From contig JAHLJS010000006.1 of assembly GCA_038502445.1 (NCBI GenBank), forward strand, positions 29,556,946 through 29,620,945: a stretch of 64,000 nucleotides of DNA, given 5' to 3'. Source of the stretch: Eremochloa ophiuroides (lineage: Eukaryota > Streptophyta > Magnoliopsida > Poales > Poaceae). Shown here piece after piece: positions 21,789-31,801 of the stretch; position 1 is the first letter of the stretch; every line of letters starts with the position of its first letter. The notes beneath the pieces were generated by a model. The model did no database searches. It saw only the letters and a program-made list of their open reading frames with translations, and was not told the DNA's origin. Position numbers and translations under genes: made by a program.

Positions 21789-23173
21789 TTGTCAAAGCTC
21801 GGATCATCCCGGTCCGACGTCCCCGCAGGCGTTTTTATCCAGGATCTGTTCAGCCCCTCCATACAGACTGATGGCGATACCAGCAGCTCCGCGACCGACC
21901 AGATAGTGGCGTATATCCTAACCCCTGAAGAGGACTGGAGAACCCAGTTCATTGATTACCTACTGGAAGCAAGGGTCCCTGAAGATAGAACAGAAGCCAA
22001 GCGCCTGGTCCGAAGATCCAAAAGCTATGTCCTGGTCGACAGCAAACTCATGCGCAAGAATACAAGGAGCGAAATCCTACAAAAATGCGTCCCAAGGGAA
22101 GAGGGTCTCAGGATCCTTCATGAGGCTCATAGTGGCATGTGCGGCAATCACGCAGCTTCACGTACTCTGGTCGGCAAGATTTTCCGAGCAAGTTTCTATT
22201 GGCCAACAGCAGTCCAAGACGCCGAGAAGATAGTCAGAGAATGCGAGGCATGCCAATTCTTTGCCAAGCAGACACATGTACCAGCCCAAGAGTTGCAGAC
22301 CATCCCTGCGTCGTGGCCTTTCGCTACATGGGGACTGGACATGGTTGGTCCATTTAAAACAGCAAGAGGGGGATTTCGCTCCATTTATGTCGCCATTGAT
22401 AAGTTTTCCAAGTGGATCGAGTACAAGCCGTTAGTCAAGGCTACGGCAACCAAAGCAGCAGAGTTCTTCAAGGACATCTCCTATCGCTTCGGGCTTCCGA
22501 ACAGCATCATCACCGACCTGGGATCAATATTTACTGGAAGTGATTTTTGGGATTTCTACGAAGAAAGATGCATATCCGTCAAATATGTGTCCGTGGCTCA
22601 TCCTAGAGCTAACAGCCAGGTGGAGAGGGCAAACGGTATGCTGCTTGACGCCCTCAAGAAGCGTCTCCACGCAGTCGTGGAGAGAAGCCCAGGCAACTGG
22701 ATTGACGAATTACCGGTGGTGATCTGGGGACTTCGGACTCAACCCAGCCGGAGCACAGGAGTATCGCCATATTTTATGGTGTATGGCTCGGAGGCGGTAC
22801 TACCTGCAGATGTGATCTATCGATCTCCAAGGGTTGAGGTATACGAAGAAGCCCACTCCAACGAGGCCAGAACAGACAAAGTCAACAAGTTAGAGGAAGA
22901 GCGCCTGATCTCCTGTCTATGAACAGCTAAATATCTAGAAGGGATCAGGCGATATTACAATCGCAATGTCAACGGCAGAGCTTTTGCAGTCGGCGACCTC
23001 ATTCTCTGCCAAAAGGAGAGCAAGGAGGGGATGCATAAACTATCATCTCCCTGGGAGGGGCCATACATCGTCAAGGCAGTTACAAGACCAGGTGCATATA
23101 GGCTTTCCGACCTAGACGGCGTCGACATCCCCAATTCCTGGAACATCGAGCACCTGCGACGTTTCTACCCCTG
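21789..23173 (+). pseudogene. Integrase of Gypsy D
   Basis: The zinc domain reads HEAHSGMCGNHAASRTL and CEACQFFAK. The core has GLDMVGPF (first Asp), IITDLGSIF (second Asp) and NSQVERANGML (Glu), so the DDE triad is present. The frame is open for 377 codons, to TGA 22920-22922. Beyond it the same protein continues (GIRRYYNRNV, GPYIVKAVTRPGAYRL, WNIEHLRRFYP) to a natural stop at 23171-23173. No chromodomain is seen. Confidence 0.93.
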
Positions 23174-23282
23174 ATCCAGGGTTCAAAACAGATATGTGTA
23201 TTTTCATTCTATTATAAATAAGGGAAATATATTGTTATTCTCGATATTTTTGCCTCCATTACGTTTTGTACAGCTAAACGTC
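23174..23282 (+). other. AT-rich spacer after pol of D
   Basis: A short AT-rich stretch separates the pol stop from the 42-bp array. No coding or structural feature was seen. Confidence 0.5.
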
Positions 23283-23640
23283 TTCAACAATGCGTACGCC
23301 CCGCCACTGCTCGGGCAGCACGTCTTCGCCTACGCATAAGTCCCGCCACTGCTCGGGCAGCACGTCTTCGCCTACGCATAAGTCCCACCACTGCTCGGGC
23401 AGCGCGTCTTCGCCTACGCATAAGTCCCGCCACTGCTCGGGCAGCGCGTCTTCGCCTATGCATAAGCTCCGCCACTGCTCGGGCAGCACGTCTTTGCCTA
23501 TGCGTAAGTCCCGTCGCTGCTCGGGCCGCACGTCTTCGCCTATGCGTAAGCCCCGCCACTGCTTGGGCAGCATGATTTCACCAATGTGTAACCCCCGCAC
23601 CCGCCGGGCAGCATCTGGTTCGACGCCGCGTAAGCCCTAA
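23283..23640 (+). repeat. Tandem array of about 8 units of 42 bp in D
   Basis: The unit contains CACTGCTCGGGCAGCACGTC followed by TTCGCCTACGCATAAGTCCC. Units differ by a few substitutions and the last is degenerate. The array stays open in several frames and gives 14-residue peptide repeats on both strands, a by-product of a unit length divisible by three. It lies beyond the end of the antisense gene. Weakly related pieces continue to about 23825 (CGTAAGCCC recurring). Confidence 0.92.
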
Positions 23641-23924
23641 GAATGATAGGCCACCTACCGACGACACTTCATCGACCGCCCCGATATATCGGGTAGCCTT
23701 CGCCCACGATAAGCGTAACCCCCGCCTAGCGCGGGCAGCTTCGCCACCACGTAAGCCCCAGGGACGCCTGGGCCGTTAGGTCTTCACTAACACGTAAGCC
23801 CCGAGGACGCTTGGGCAGTTTAGCAGCGTCTCCAAAAGCCACGGCAAAAGCACGGGCGACACGCAGGGCGTGTAGGATTATTCTTCGACCATACAAGATC
23901 TCGACTATGTTCAGGCGTCTCAAT
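23641..23924 (+). other. Degenerate repeat region downstream of the antisense gene
   Basis: The stretch has several CGTAAGCCCC phrases with GGGACGC or GAGGACGC following, spaced irregularly. They are probably decayed relatives of the 42-bp unit. It would form the 3' end of the minus-strand gene; I did not identify a certain polyadenylation signal. Confidence 0.5.
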
Positions 23925-26900
23925 TTAAATCCCTTCGGTGGGAAAAAGTTGAACATCAGCGGTCAACATTTTTGCGGCTTCCCTAGCCTCTTCTTCAAGC
24001 TGGTCTTCCTGCTCTTCGGTGGTTCCCCGAGCATACCCGGTCTGTACTCTGTTGTTCTTCACTCCCGGGTAATGCGATCGGACGACTCCAAGCACATGGG
24101 CGGCCACATTTTCAGCAGCATCCACGCAGAAGTCTTTGAAGAATCGAAGAGCTTCCCATCCACGTTGTACGATGTCGAGGGCACCGGGACCTTCAGCAGG
24201 CGGTACGGCGGGCGCATACTCAATGATGTCAAGCACAGGCTTAACACCACCAACCAAGGCCTCAAATCTTCCATTGGCAGCCTCAAGGCGACCCGCAAGC
24301 TCATCAACCTGCGCACGATGCCTATGTCCCATCTCTGACCAACGAAGCAAGTCAGTCACACTACAAAAAAAAGGAGAGGAAGGGGAAAGCCGAACACAAA
24401 CAGGTAACCTGTCATCGTTTTCAGGTTCTTTCGGGCGGCCTCTCGCATCAACGTCACCTCAGCTTCCAGCTCAGTGGCTGCACGTCACAAAGAATACAAT
24501 CAGATCATCAAACCAAGACATTTTACAAATGACGAGATGTCGCACATACTTCGCTTCGTGGATCCATCCAGCAGCTCTTGAAGACCTACATGCCACAAAA
24601 TCGGCGTTCAGAGAGCAAAAGCGGGACGAATAGCTGTCAAGAAGCACAACATTCCAACATACCTTTGTTTTCTCGCAATAGACGTTTCTCGGATTTCATA
24701 AGGTCCGAGCAGTGTAGCTACAAGGTTTCACGCTCCTCACGCATGCTTGCCACCACCCCCTCTAGGCGACTCACCTCGGTCTGCAGCTGCTTGTTTTTTC
24801 TCTGCTACATCCCAAAGGCAGTGTAGGGTTTTTTGGCGATCTTCGGTGGTTTCATACACTGTCTGGAAGACCAAAGGAGCAACAGATTATCAAGTCATTA
24901 TATCATCTGGATAAAATACGATAGGTGTCACCTGCACACGCGACGAAAGGTTTCCCAGACGTCCGAGAAGTTTTCTCAAGTCCGCGCGAGTATTGCGGAT
25001 GTCATTCTTTAGTCCATCTATCTTGGCATCAGCAAGATCTTCCTCCGTGGCGACAGCATAGGTGTTCCCCACCATCCGATACGTGCGAATCAAAGGCACG
25101 AGCCCCGTTCGGGTGATTTCTTCGATATCCGCACCCTCTGGGGAAGCGTTTGTGGAGGGCCGAGGACATGGCCCTGTTCGCGCCTCTGAGTTGGTCTCCG
25201 TTCCACGATCAGCACTCCCAGGAGGAATAGTGCTACCGTGTCTCGGCGGCGACGTCCGAGCTTCATCTTCACAGCTCGGGTCCTCGACATTTGGCCTCGG
25301 AGGAGAAGTCGGGGTGGGCATGCGTGGCTGTTTGGGAGGAGATGGTGAGCCTTGCGCATCAGCTATTGAGGGCCTCTCGGGCGGCCTCTGGGGTGATTCA
25401 TGTTCTGAAGTCCAGCCAGCGCGGAAGCCCTCTGCTACACCAGCCTCTGAAGTTGTCATCTTTTCAGCGCCGGGATTCTCAGCGTCTTCATTAGAAGGGT
25501 CCCTACATTTCCAAGACAAAATCTCAACACTGTTCGGATCAAAAAGGGAGAAATATGGAGAAAATCCTACTTACATTTCTGAGCGACGACGCTTGCGGCT
25601 GAATTTCTTTCTTTGACCGGAAGCTCCAGCGGCAGCGGCAGGAACATCACCCTTATGGCGTTTTGTGCTCGGTTCATCCTGATTCGTGCAAGGGGCGTCG
25701 GCGGCGGCTTGGGCACGGTCCTCGGAAATTTTTACCGGAGCTTCAGCAGCTCGGACGCCACTAGAAGATCCAGCTTTTTCTGACAACGTCTGTTTCTCCC
25801 GAGCAGTTCTTTGGGCCAGTGTCTCCTCATCTTCTTCGTCAAAAGACTCTCTTTCTTCTTCAAATAGTTAAGTAGAGTCGTCTTCGACACGTCTCTGGTG
25901 ATAACTGTGCATCGCGTCAACTCGGCCCGGCCAGTCTACGGTTGGTACATCGGAGAAGTACACCTTTCGGTCCTGTCCATTTATCTTCAAGAGATCAAAC
26001 AGAAGTTATGGTATAAGTACAGTATGAGCTATGGAAGTGCCGGGGCAGTTCGGAACTTACCTCTGGCGGGGGATTCTTCAGATTAAAAGCCGCACTTTGG
26101 CCACGGTTGCCTATATGAGAGCTTTTTCCAAAATATTCTTCCAAGACTTCTTTAACTTGGGCTTCGGATAAATCTCCGGATGAGCACCTGGTCGGATCTT
26201 TCCGACCGGTAAATTCAAAGGCAGGATGAACTCTATCCTTGCAAGGTTGGACGCGACGAAATACAAAATTGGTAGCAACCCCAACTCCATTCAGGGTTAA
26301 ACCCTTGATGATTTCCAGCAATTCGTTTACTTGTCCTAGCTCCTCTACATGCGGTTTCTCTGTCCAGCTATTCTGTTTTTCTGGAATCTGATCCACGGCG
26401 CACCGGACGCTTGGTTCATGATTGGGGATATAGAACCATCTCTTGTTCCAGTCATGCACACTGGTATTCAGAGGAATCTAGAGGTAATGTGCGGACATTC
26501 CGTCACGCATTTTCAGATACACTCCACCAGCAACTCGAGAACCTATGCTGCTCGATTTCACAAGAACGAAGAGATGGCGGAACAGATTGAAGTGCGGGAG
26601 AATGCCAAGGTATGCTTTGCAGAAGTGGATAAAGATGGAAATCAAGAGGATAGAATTGGGATTCGAGTGGCATAGGGAAATTTGGTAATAATCAAGTAAC
26701 TTGCGAAGAAACGGATGGCATGGCAAACCAAATCCGCGGGTAAAATAATCAGAAAAGACTACTATTTCTCTAGAATCAGGCATTGGATATGGTTCACCTT
26801 GTGATATTCTCCAGCCTCTGGTCACCTGGTCAGGAAGGAATCCCCAGGCCACGAGCGCATCGAGCTGCGATCTTCCCAATACTGACGGTTGCCATTCGTT

Positions 26901-26975
26901 CGACATGCGGAATTCCCCCGGCTGTGCCTCCTTCGACTTTTTTGATTCGCGGGTGCTCTTCCTGGTACCTGCCAT
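23925..26975 (-). pseudogene. Spliced antisense accessory gene of D, Transposase_28-type domain plus coiled coil
   Basis: Read on the minus strand from ATG 26975, exon 1 (26975-26061, 305 codons) has a basic start (MAGTRKSTRESKKSKEAQ) and the Transposase_28 (putative gypsy type transposon) core with FSDYFTRGFGLPCHPFLRKL and PNSILLISIFIHFCKAYLGI. Probable further exons are about 25984-25575, 25502-24932, 24862-24663, 24585-24550, 24477-24409 and 24360-23925. Donors are GTAAGT, GTAAGT, GTGACA, GTATGT, GTATGT and GTTACC. Phases fit at the 2/3, 3/4, 4/5 and 5/6 joins; 1/2 and 6/7 are off by one base. Exons 4 to 7 encode heptad-like, Glu-rich sequence. In-frame stops near 26473, in exon 2 and in exon 4 show decay. 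A similar accessory gene with its own promoter is known from maize Grande. Confidence 0.85.
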
Positions 26976-27132
26976 AGCAGATCTGGGCGGGGGAGAGGTG
27001 GATTCGATGTTTTTTCTGTGGCGGCAGCGGAAGAAAAATGGAACCCTAGATGGCGATGGAGGAATAGGCGGAGACAGATGTGTGTTTTGGGATTTGAATG
27101 CGCAAGAAGGTAAACCAACTGTTCCCTGTTTC

Positions 27133-27140
27133 TATTTATT
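27133..27140 (-). promoter_or_regulatory. TATA-like site of the antisense gene
   Basis: On the minus strand AATAAATA lies about 160 bp upstream of ATG 26975, between the 48-bp array and the gene. Placement fits a promoter, but the match is weak and there is no expression evidence. Confidence 0.35.
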
Positions 27141-27199
27141 TCTCTGTCAAATGGCACAGGGGTGTTTTCGGTTTACAAATCGTTTGTTGCATAGAAAAG

Positions 27200-27805
27200 C
27201 ACCGCTCGGATACTTCGTCGTTTTCATCAAGTGTTTCCGAGCAGCAAAGCTGCTCGGGGATTTCGTCGCCTTCGTTAAGCGTTTCCGAGCAGCGAAGCTG
27301 CTCGGGGACTTCGTCGCCTTCGTCAAGCGTTTCCGAGCAATAAGCACTGCTCGGGGACTCCGTTGTCTTCTTCAAGCGTTTCCAAGCAGCAAAGCTGCTC
27401 CGGGACTTCGTCGCCTTCGTCAAGCGTTTCCGAGCAATAAACACTGCTCGGGGACTCCGTCGTCTTCTTCAAGCGTTTCCAAGCAGCAAAGCTGCTCGAG
27501 GACTTCGTCGCCTTCGTCAAGTGTTTCCGAGCAGTAAGGCTGCTCGGGGACTCCGTCGTTTTCGTCAAATGTTTCCGAGCAGCAAAGCTGCTCGGGGACT
27601 TCGTCGCCTTCGTCAAGTGTTTCCGAGCAGCAAGGCTGCTTGGGGACTCCGTCGCCTTCGTCAAGTGTTCCCGAGTAGCAAGGTTGCTCGGGAATTTCGC
27701 CGCTTTGTCAAGCGTTTCCAAGCAGCAAAGTTGCTCGGGGATTTCGTCATCTTCATCAAGTGTTTTCGAGCACTAAAGCTGCTTGGGGACTTCGTCGACA
27801 CTTCA
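27200..27805 (+). repeat. Tandem array of about 12 units of 48 bp, each with a hairpin
   Basis: Typical unit parts are GCGTTTCCGAGCAGCAAAGC and TGCTCGGGGACTTCGTCGCC. CCGAGCAGC-AAA-GCTGCTCGG forms a 9-bp perfect stem with a 3-base loop in the best units, while others have one or two mismatches. The array is immediately upstream of the antisense gene and ends about 250 bp before the 3' LTR. It also produces long open frames on both strands that I do not consider genes. Confidence 0.93.
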
Positions 27806-28051
27806 CAAGATCAACAAGGATAAAGATTTTGACCCTGACACCACGTGACTGCATCACCTACTATCAGGCTCGGGGACTAAGTGGATACACTTCACCTGCC
27901 GGTGAAGGTATTGGCTCTGTCCTGGTAAAAGTGGATACACTTCGCTAAAGGGAAACTTTTTTCAATTTTTTCTGAACCCCTTACATCCGTCTGGTCAAGC
28001 AACGCTGAAGGTCTGCACTTTTCGACGAATGCAAGGCGCTCGGGGACTAGC

Positions 28052-28513
28052 TGTGGGGGTATAAACCCGTATACCCGCATAGTCATACTTGGCCCAAGTC
28101 TATCGAACAGGCCTGAACTACCAAGGACGCGTCGCCCATACGATCTCTAGGAGATCGCGTATATCCGCCGAGTCCTTGGCGGGCAAGAAAATAGCTTTCA
28201 TAGGATCTAGCCGATTGGTTTCCCAGATCGGCTAGGATTGTAATCTGTTATGTATGGCAAGATTAACTTGTAACCCTGCCCCCCGGACTATATAAGGCGG
28301 GCAGGGGGGTCTACTCGATTCATCTAATCTACTAGCAATACAACACAGCAGCATACAGGACGTAAGGTATTACGCCTCGTGGCGGCCTGAACCTGTCTAA
28401 ACCTCTGTTCCGCACGAATTGTGCTCCCTCGTTCATCTCAGGCGCACCCTCACCATCTCATCTACTACCGAGGGCATACCCCTCGGTAGACTATCGCCGG
28501 TATTCCGTCGACA
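28052..28513 (+). repeat. 3' LTR of D
   Basis: 462 bp, TGTGGGGG to CCGTCGACA. It has six differences from the 5' LTR. CGCTCGGGGACTAGC lies directly upstream, where a polypurine tract is expected. The right flank is AAGAC. Confidence 0.96.
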
Positions 28514-28518
28514 AAGAC

Positions 28519-30652
28519 ACCCTATGAGCTCTTGAATGGAAGAAAGCACAATATTGCATAGTTTAGAGTGTTTGGTTGCAAATGCTATATCTTGAAGAAG
28601 GGCACTCGTTTGGGGAAGTTTGAGAAGAAGTGTGATGAAGGGTTTCTACTTGGATACTCAACTACAAGCAAAGCCTATAGGGTGTGGAACTTGGCACATA
28701 AGATAGTTGAAGAAGTCCATGATGTTGGGTTTGATGAAACTAATGGGTCACAAGATGAGAAGAATAATCTTGATGATGTGAGAGGACCTCAATTAGTTTA
28801 TGCTATGAAGAACATGGACATTGGTGACATTAGGCCAAGACAAGTTGAAGAAAATGTTGATGAAGTTACCTCTCCTATTGTGTAAGTGGAAGATGATGCA
28901 AATCAAGCAATCTCAAGTGACTCTCAAGCCCAAGATCAAGATCAAAGTCAAGATCAGGACCAAGTATAAAATGCAAGTTCAAGTCATGTGCTCCAACCTA
29001 CTCATATTACAAGAGATCATCCTCTAGATCAAATTGTTGGGGATACTAGTAGAGGTGTGCAAACAAGATCAAGGGTAGCTTCCTTTTGTGAGCACTACTC
29101 TTTTGTTTCACAAGAGGAGCCTACTAATATTGAGAAGGCTCTCAAAGATGAAGATTGGATCAATGCTATGCATGAAGAGCTAAACAGTTTTGAGAGAAAT
29201 CAAGTATGGGAATTAGTTCCAAGACCTACCAAGTACAATGCGATTGGCACCAAGTGGGTCTTCCGGAATAAGCAAGATCAAGACGGGATTGTTGTGAGGA
29301 ACCAAGCAAGATTGGTTGCACAAGGTTACACTCAAATTGAAGGCTTAGACTTTGGAGAAACATATGCACCCGTGGCAAGATTGGAAGCAATCCGGATTCT
29401 ATTGGCTTATGCATGTGCTCATAATATCAAGCTCTATCAAATGGATGTCAAGAGTGCATTCCTAAATGGCTACATCAATGAGTTAGTGTTTGTTGAGCAA
29501 CCTCCCGGTTTTGAAGACGACAAGAAGCCCGACCATGTGTACAAGCTCAAGAAGGCTTTCAATGGTTTGAAACAAGCACCAAGAGCATGGTATGAGAGGT
29601 TGAGGGATTTTCTACTCTCTAAAGGGTTCAAGATGGGAAAGGTTGACACCACTCTCTTCACTAAGATGATTGGAAATGACTTATTCATCATGCAAATCTA
29701 TGTTGATGATATCATCTTCGGGTCAACAAGTCAAGCATTTTGTGAAGAGTTTGGAGAAATGATGGCCAAAGGGTTTGAAATGTCCATGGTGGGTGACCTT
29801 AGTTACTTTCTTGGACTCCAAATCAAACAATTGAAGAATGGCACATTTGTGAGTCAAAGCAAGTATATCAAGGACATGGTGAAGAAGTTTGGATTGCAAA
29901 ATGCAAAGGCAATCTCAACTCCAATGAGCACTAGTGGAAGCTTGGAACTGGATGAAGAAGGTGAATTGGTTGATCAAAAGCAATATCGGTCAATGATTGG
30001 TAGTCTACTCTATGTGAGCGCTTTTAGGCCCGATGTGATGTTTAGAGTGTGCATGTGTGCAAGATATCAAGCCTCTCCATGAGAAAGTCATTTGAAGACT
30101 ACAAAGAGAATATTGAGGTATTTGAAAAGCACACCTAATATTGGATTGTGGTATCCTAAGGGATCAAACTTCACATTGGTTGGTTATGCGGATGCGGACT
30201 ATGCCGGTTGCAAGATTGATAGAAAGAGCACTTCCGGTACTTGTCAACTCTTGAGAAGGTCACTAGTATCATGGTCATCCAAGAAGCAAAATAGTGTTGC
30301 ACTCTCTAATGCCAAAGCCGAATATATTAGTGCGGGAAGTTGTTGTGCACAAATCTTGTGGATGAAGCAAACCTTGAAGGACTATGGATTAAAATTCAAC
30401 AAGGTTCCATTGCTATGTGACAATGAAAGTGCGGTGAAGATCACAACAAATCCGGTGCAACATTCTAGAACCAAGCATATAGATGTGAGGCACCATTTCA
30501 TAAGAGATCACCAAGCAAAGGGAGATATTGCAATCACAAATGTGGGCACCGAAGATCAACTAGCCGACATATTCACCAAGCCACTTGATGAAACTAGATT
30601 TTGCAAGGTAAGGAATGAGTTGAACATACTTGACTACTCCAACATGTGTTGA
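28519..30652 (+). pseudogene. Copia B integrase C-terminus, reverse transcriptase and RNase H
   Basis: The frame resumes after D with YELLNGRK, is stopped by TAG near 28563 (before FRVFGCKCYILKKGTRLGKF) and again near 28884 and 28968. From 28988 an open frame holds the RT: WVFRNKQDQDGIVVRNQARL, YAPVARLEAIRILLA, MDVKSAFLNG and IYVDDIIFGS, with YVDD at 29699-29710. A TGA at 30080-30082, from CGA, interrupts. RNase H follows (VGYADADYAGC, ALSNAKAEYI, LLCDNESAV, SRTKHIDVRHHFIRD) up to the natural stop at 30650-30652. All RT and RNase H catalytic acidic residues seen are intact. Confidence 0.95.
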
Positions 30653-31801
30653 TGCACTTCATGAATATCTTATGACATGTTTATCCTCCAAGCAAGGCAA
30701 AGGTATCATTGTTTGACATGTGCATTCATACTCTACTAGGACTTGCTAGATCATATAGACATGATTTTGTTCTCTCTAAGTCATTCATTGAAAGCCAAAA
30801 TGGTTTTGAAGTCTATATGTCATCACTATTGCTCGCTTGATCTAGTGATGGTATATAACTTGTTCATGGGGATGCAAACCTAGTGTTGAATCTAGTTAAT
30901 GAGCAACTAAGTGCTTAACTCAACATAGGCAAGATAACCCTTAGTGGCGTGAAGAAGCTTGTCTTTGGTTCAAACCGAGCTATGAAACTTGTGCAAATTT
31001 GCTAGATTGAACCAAACTTGACTAAGAATGTCTCTCACTCCTTTAACTTGACCCTTTTGTGGTACTTGACGCTAAGGGGGAGAAAAACAAAGATAAAGAG
31101 CAAGGTAAAGAACAAGGGGGAGAGAACTTAAGCTTCGTAATGAACCATCATTAAGGCCGATGATGAAAGAGCAATAGGCCAAAGTAAAGGGATCAAAAAT
31201 TTGAATCAAAACCTTTACTTAAGATAAGCTCACATTGAGGGAGAGCAAACTCATGAACTTGGTTGTTGCATTTGGAATGTGCACTTACATATGCTTGAGG
31301 CATTTGCATATGTACTTATTTTCAATTGTCATGTTCTTGAGTGGTGTATGCTAATATAAAATTGATTGATGATTTGATAACTAGCATGCTTAGGTGGTAG
31401 CTAGATGATCTTGTACTTTCCAAGTGGTATTTGAGCATTGCTTATATTATTGATCTCACCGGTATGCTCAAGTTTTGTGATCATCTAGTTATCAAAGTGC
31501 CAAGGATGGAGATTCCGCAACTTCGATGAAAATTTCAATTGGTATCATGCTTCAAAGGTTTATCCTAACCATCCTAGCACATATTGGTGGAAATTTACTC
31601 TCTAATAATACATATGTGCAAGCTTCAAAATCCAAACTCATGCACATATGTAGGGGGAGCTAAATAGCCACAAAACCAAATTTGTGGTGTTTGTCCATTC
31701 CAAAATATGATAATCTTGTTTGGACAAGCTTACAAGTTTCAAAAACATTTTTATCTCTTATCTTTGTACGGGATGTCATCAATTACCAAAAAGGGGGAGA
31801 T
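30653..31801 (+). other. 3' non-coding region and polypurine tract of B
   Basis: About 1.15 kb without a convincing ORF. Two purine-rich GGGGGAGA phrases near 31073-31125 precede the terminal tract AAAAAGGGGGAGA (31788-31800) at the 3' LTR. Blocks at about 30900-31020 and 31235-31800 match the 3' region of A (39370-39500 and 40220-40865). SIRE-type elements may have an env-like ORF here, but none is seen. Confidence 0.8.

Larger units (their letters stand above)
16596..28513 (+). mobile_element. Element D: Tat-lineage (Grande/Retand-like) Gypsy with an antisense gene
   Basis: An 11.9-kb element flanked by AAGAC (16591-16595 and 28514-28518). Its 462-bp LTRs differ at 6 positions (1.3%). Plus-strand gag, protease, RT, RNase H, a second archaeal-type RNase H and integrase lie in 17095-23173. 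A 4.9-kb 3' internal region follows with two tandem arrays around a spliced minus-strand gene. The second RNase H and the long 3' region with an accessory gene are known features of Tat elements such as maize Grande. The gag-pol has many lesions, so this copy cannot act on its own. Confidence 0.95.

Noticed and set aside
23274..23640. Arg-rich and Ser-rich 14-residue repeat proteins on both strands
   Set aside because: The 42-bp unit is divisible by three, so frames stay open by repetition. There is no start context and no domain.
27200..27805. CRISPR-like array
   Set aside because: Units are contiguous without unique spacers, in a plant retrotransposon. It is an ordinary tandem repeat.
27098..27823. 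Open frames of up to 210 codons in the 48-bp array
   Set aside because: Again a unit length divisible by three, open on both strands, with simple repeated peptides. These are not genes.
30653..31801. Search for an env-like ORF in Copia B
   Set aside because: SIRE elements can have one here, but no frame of useful length is present on the plus strand.
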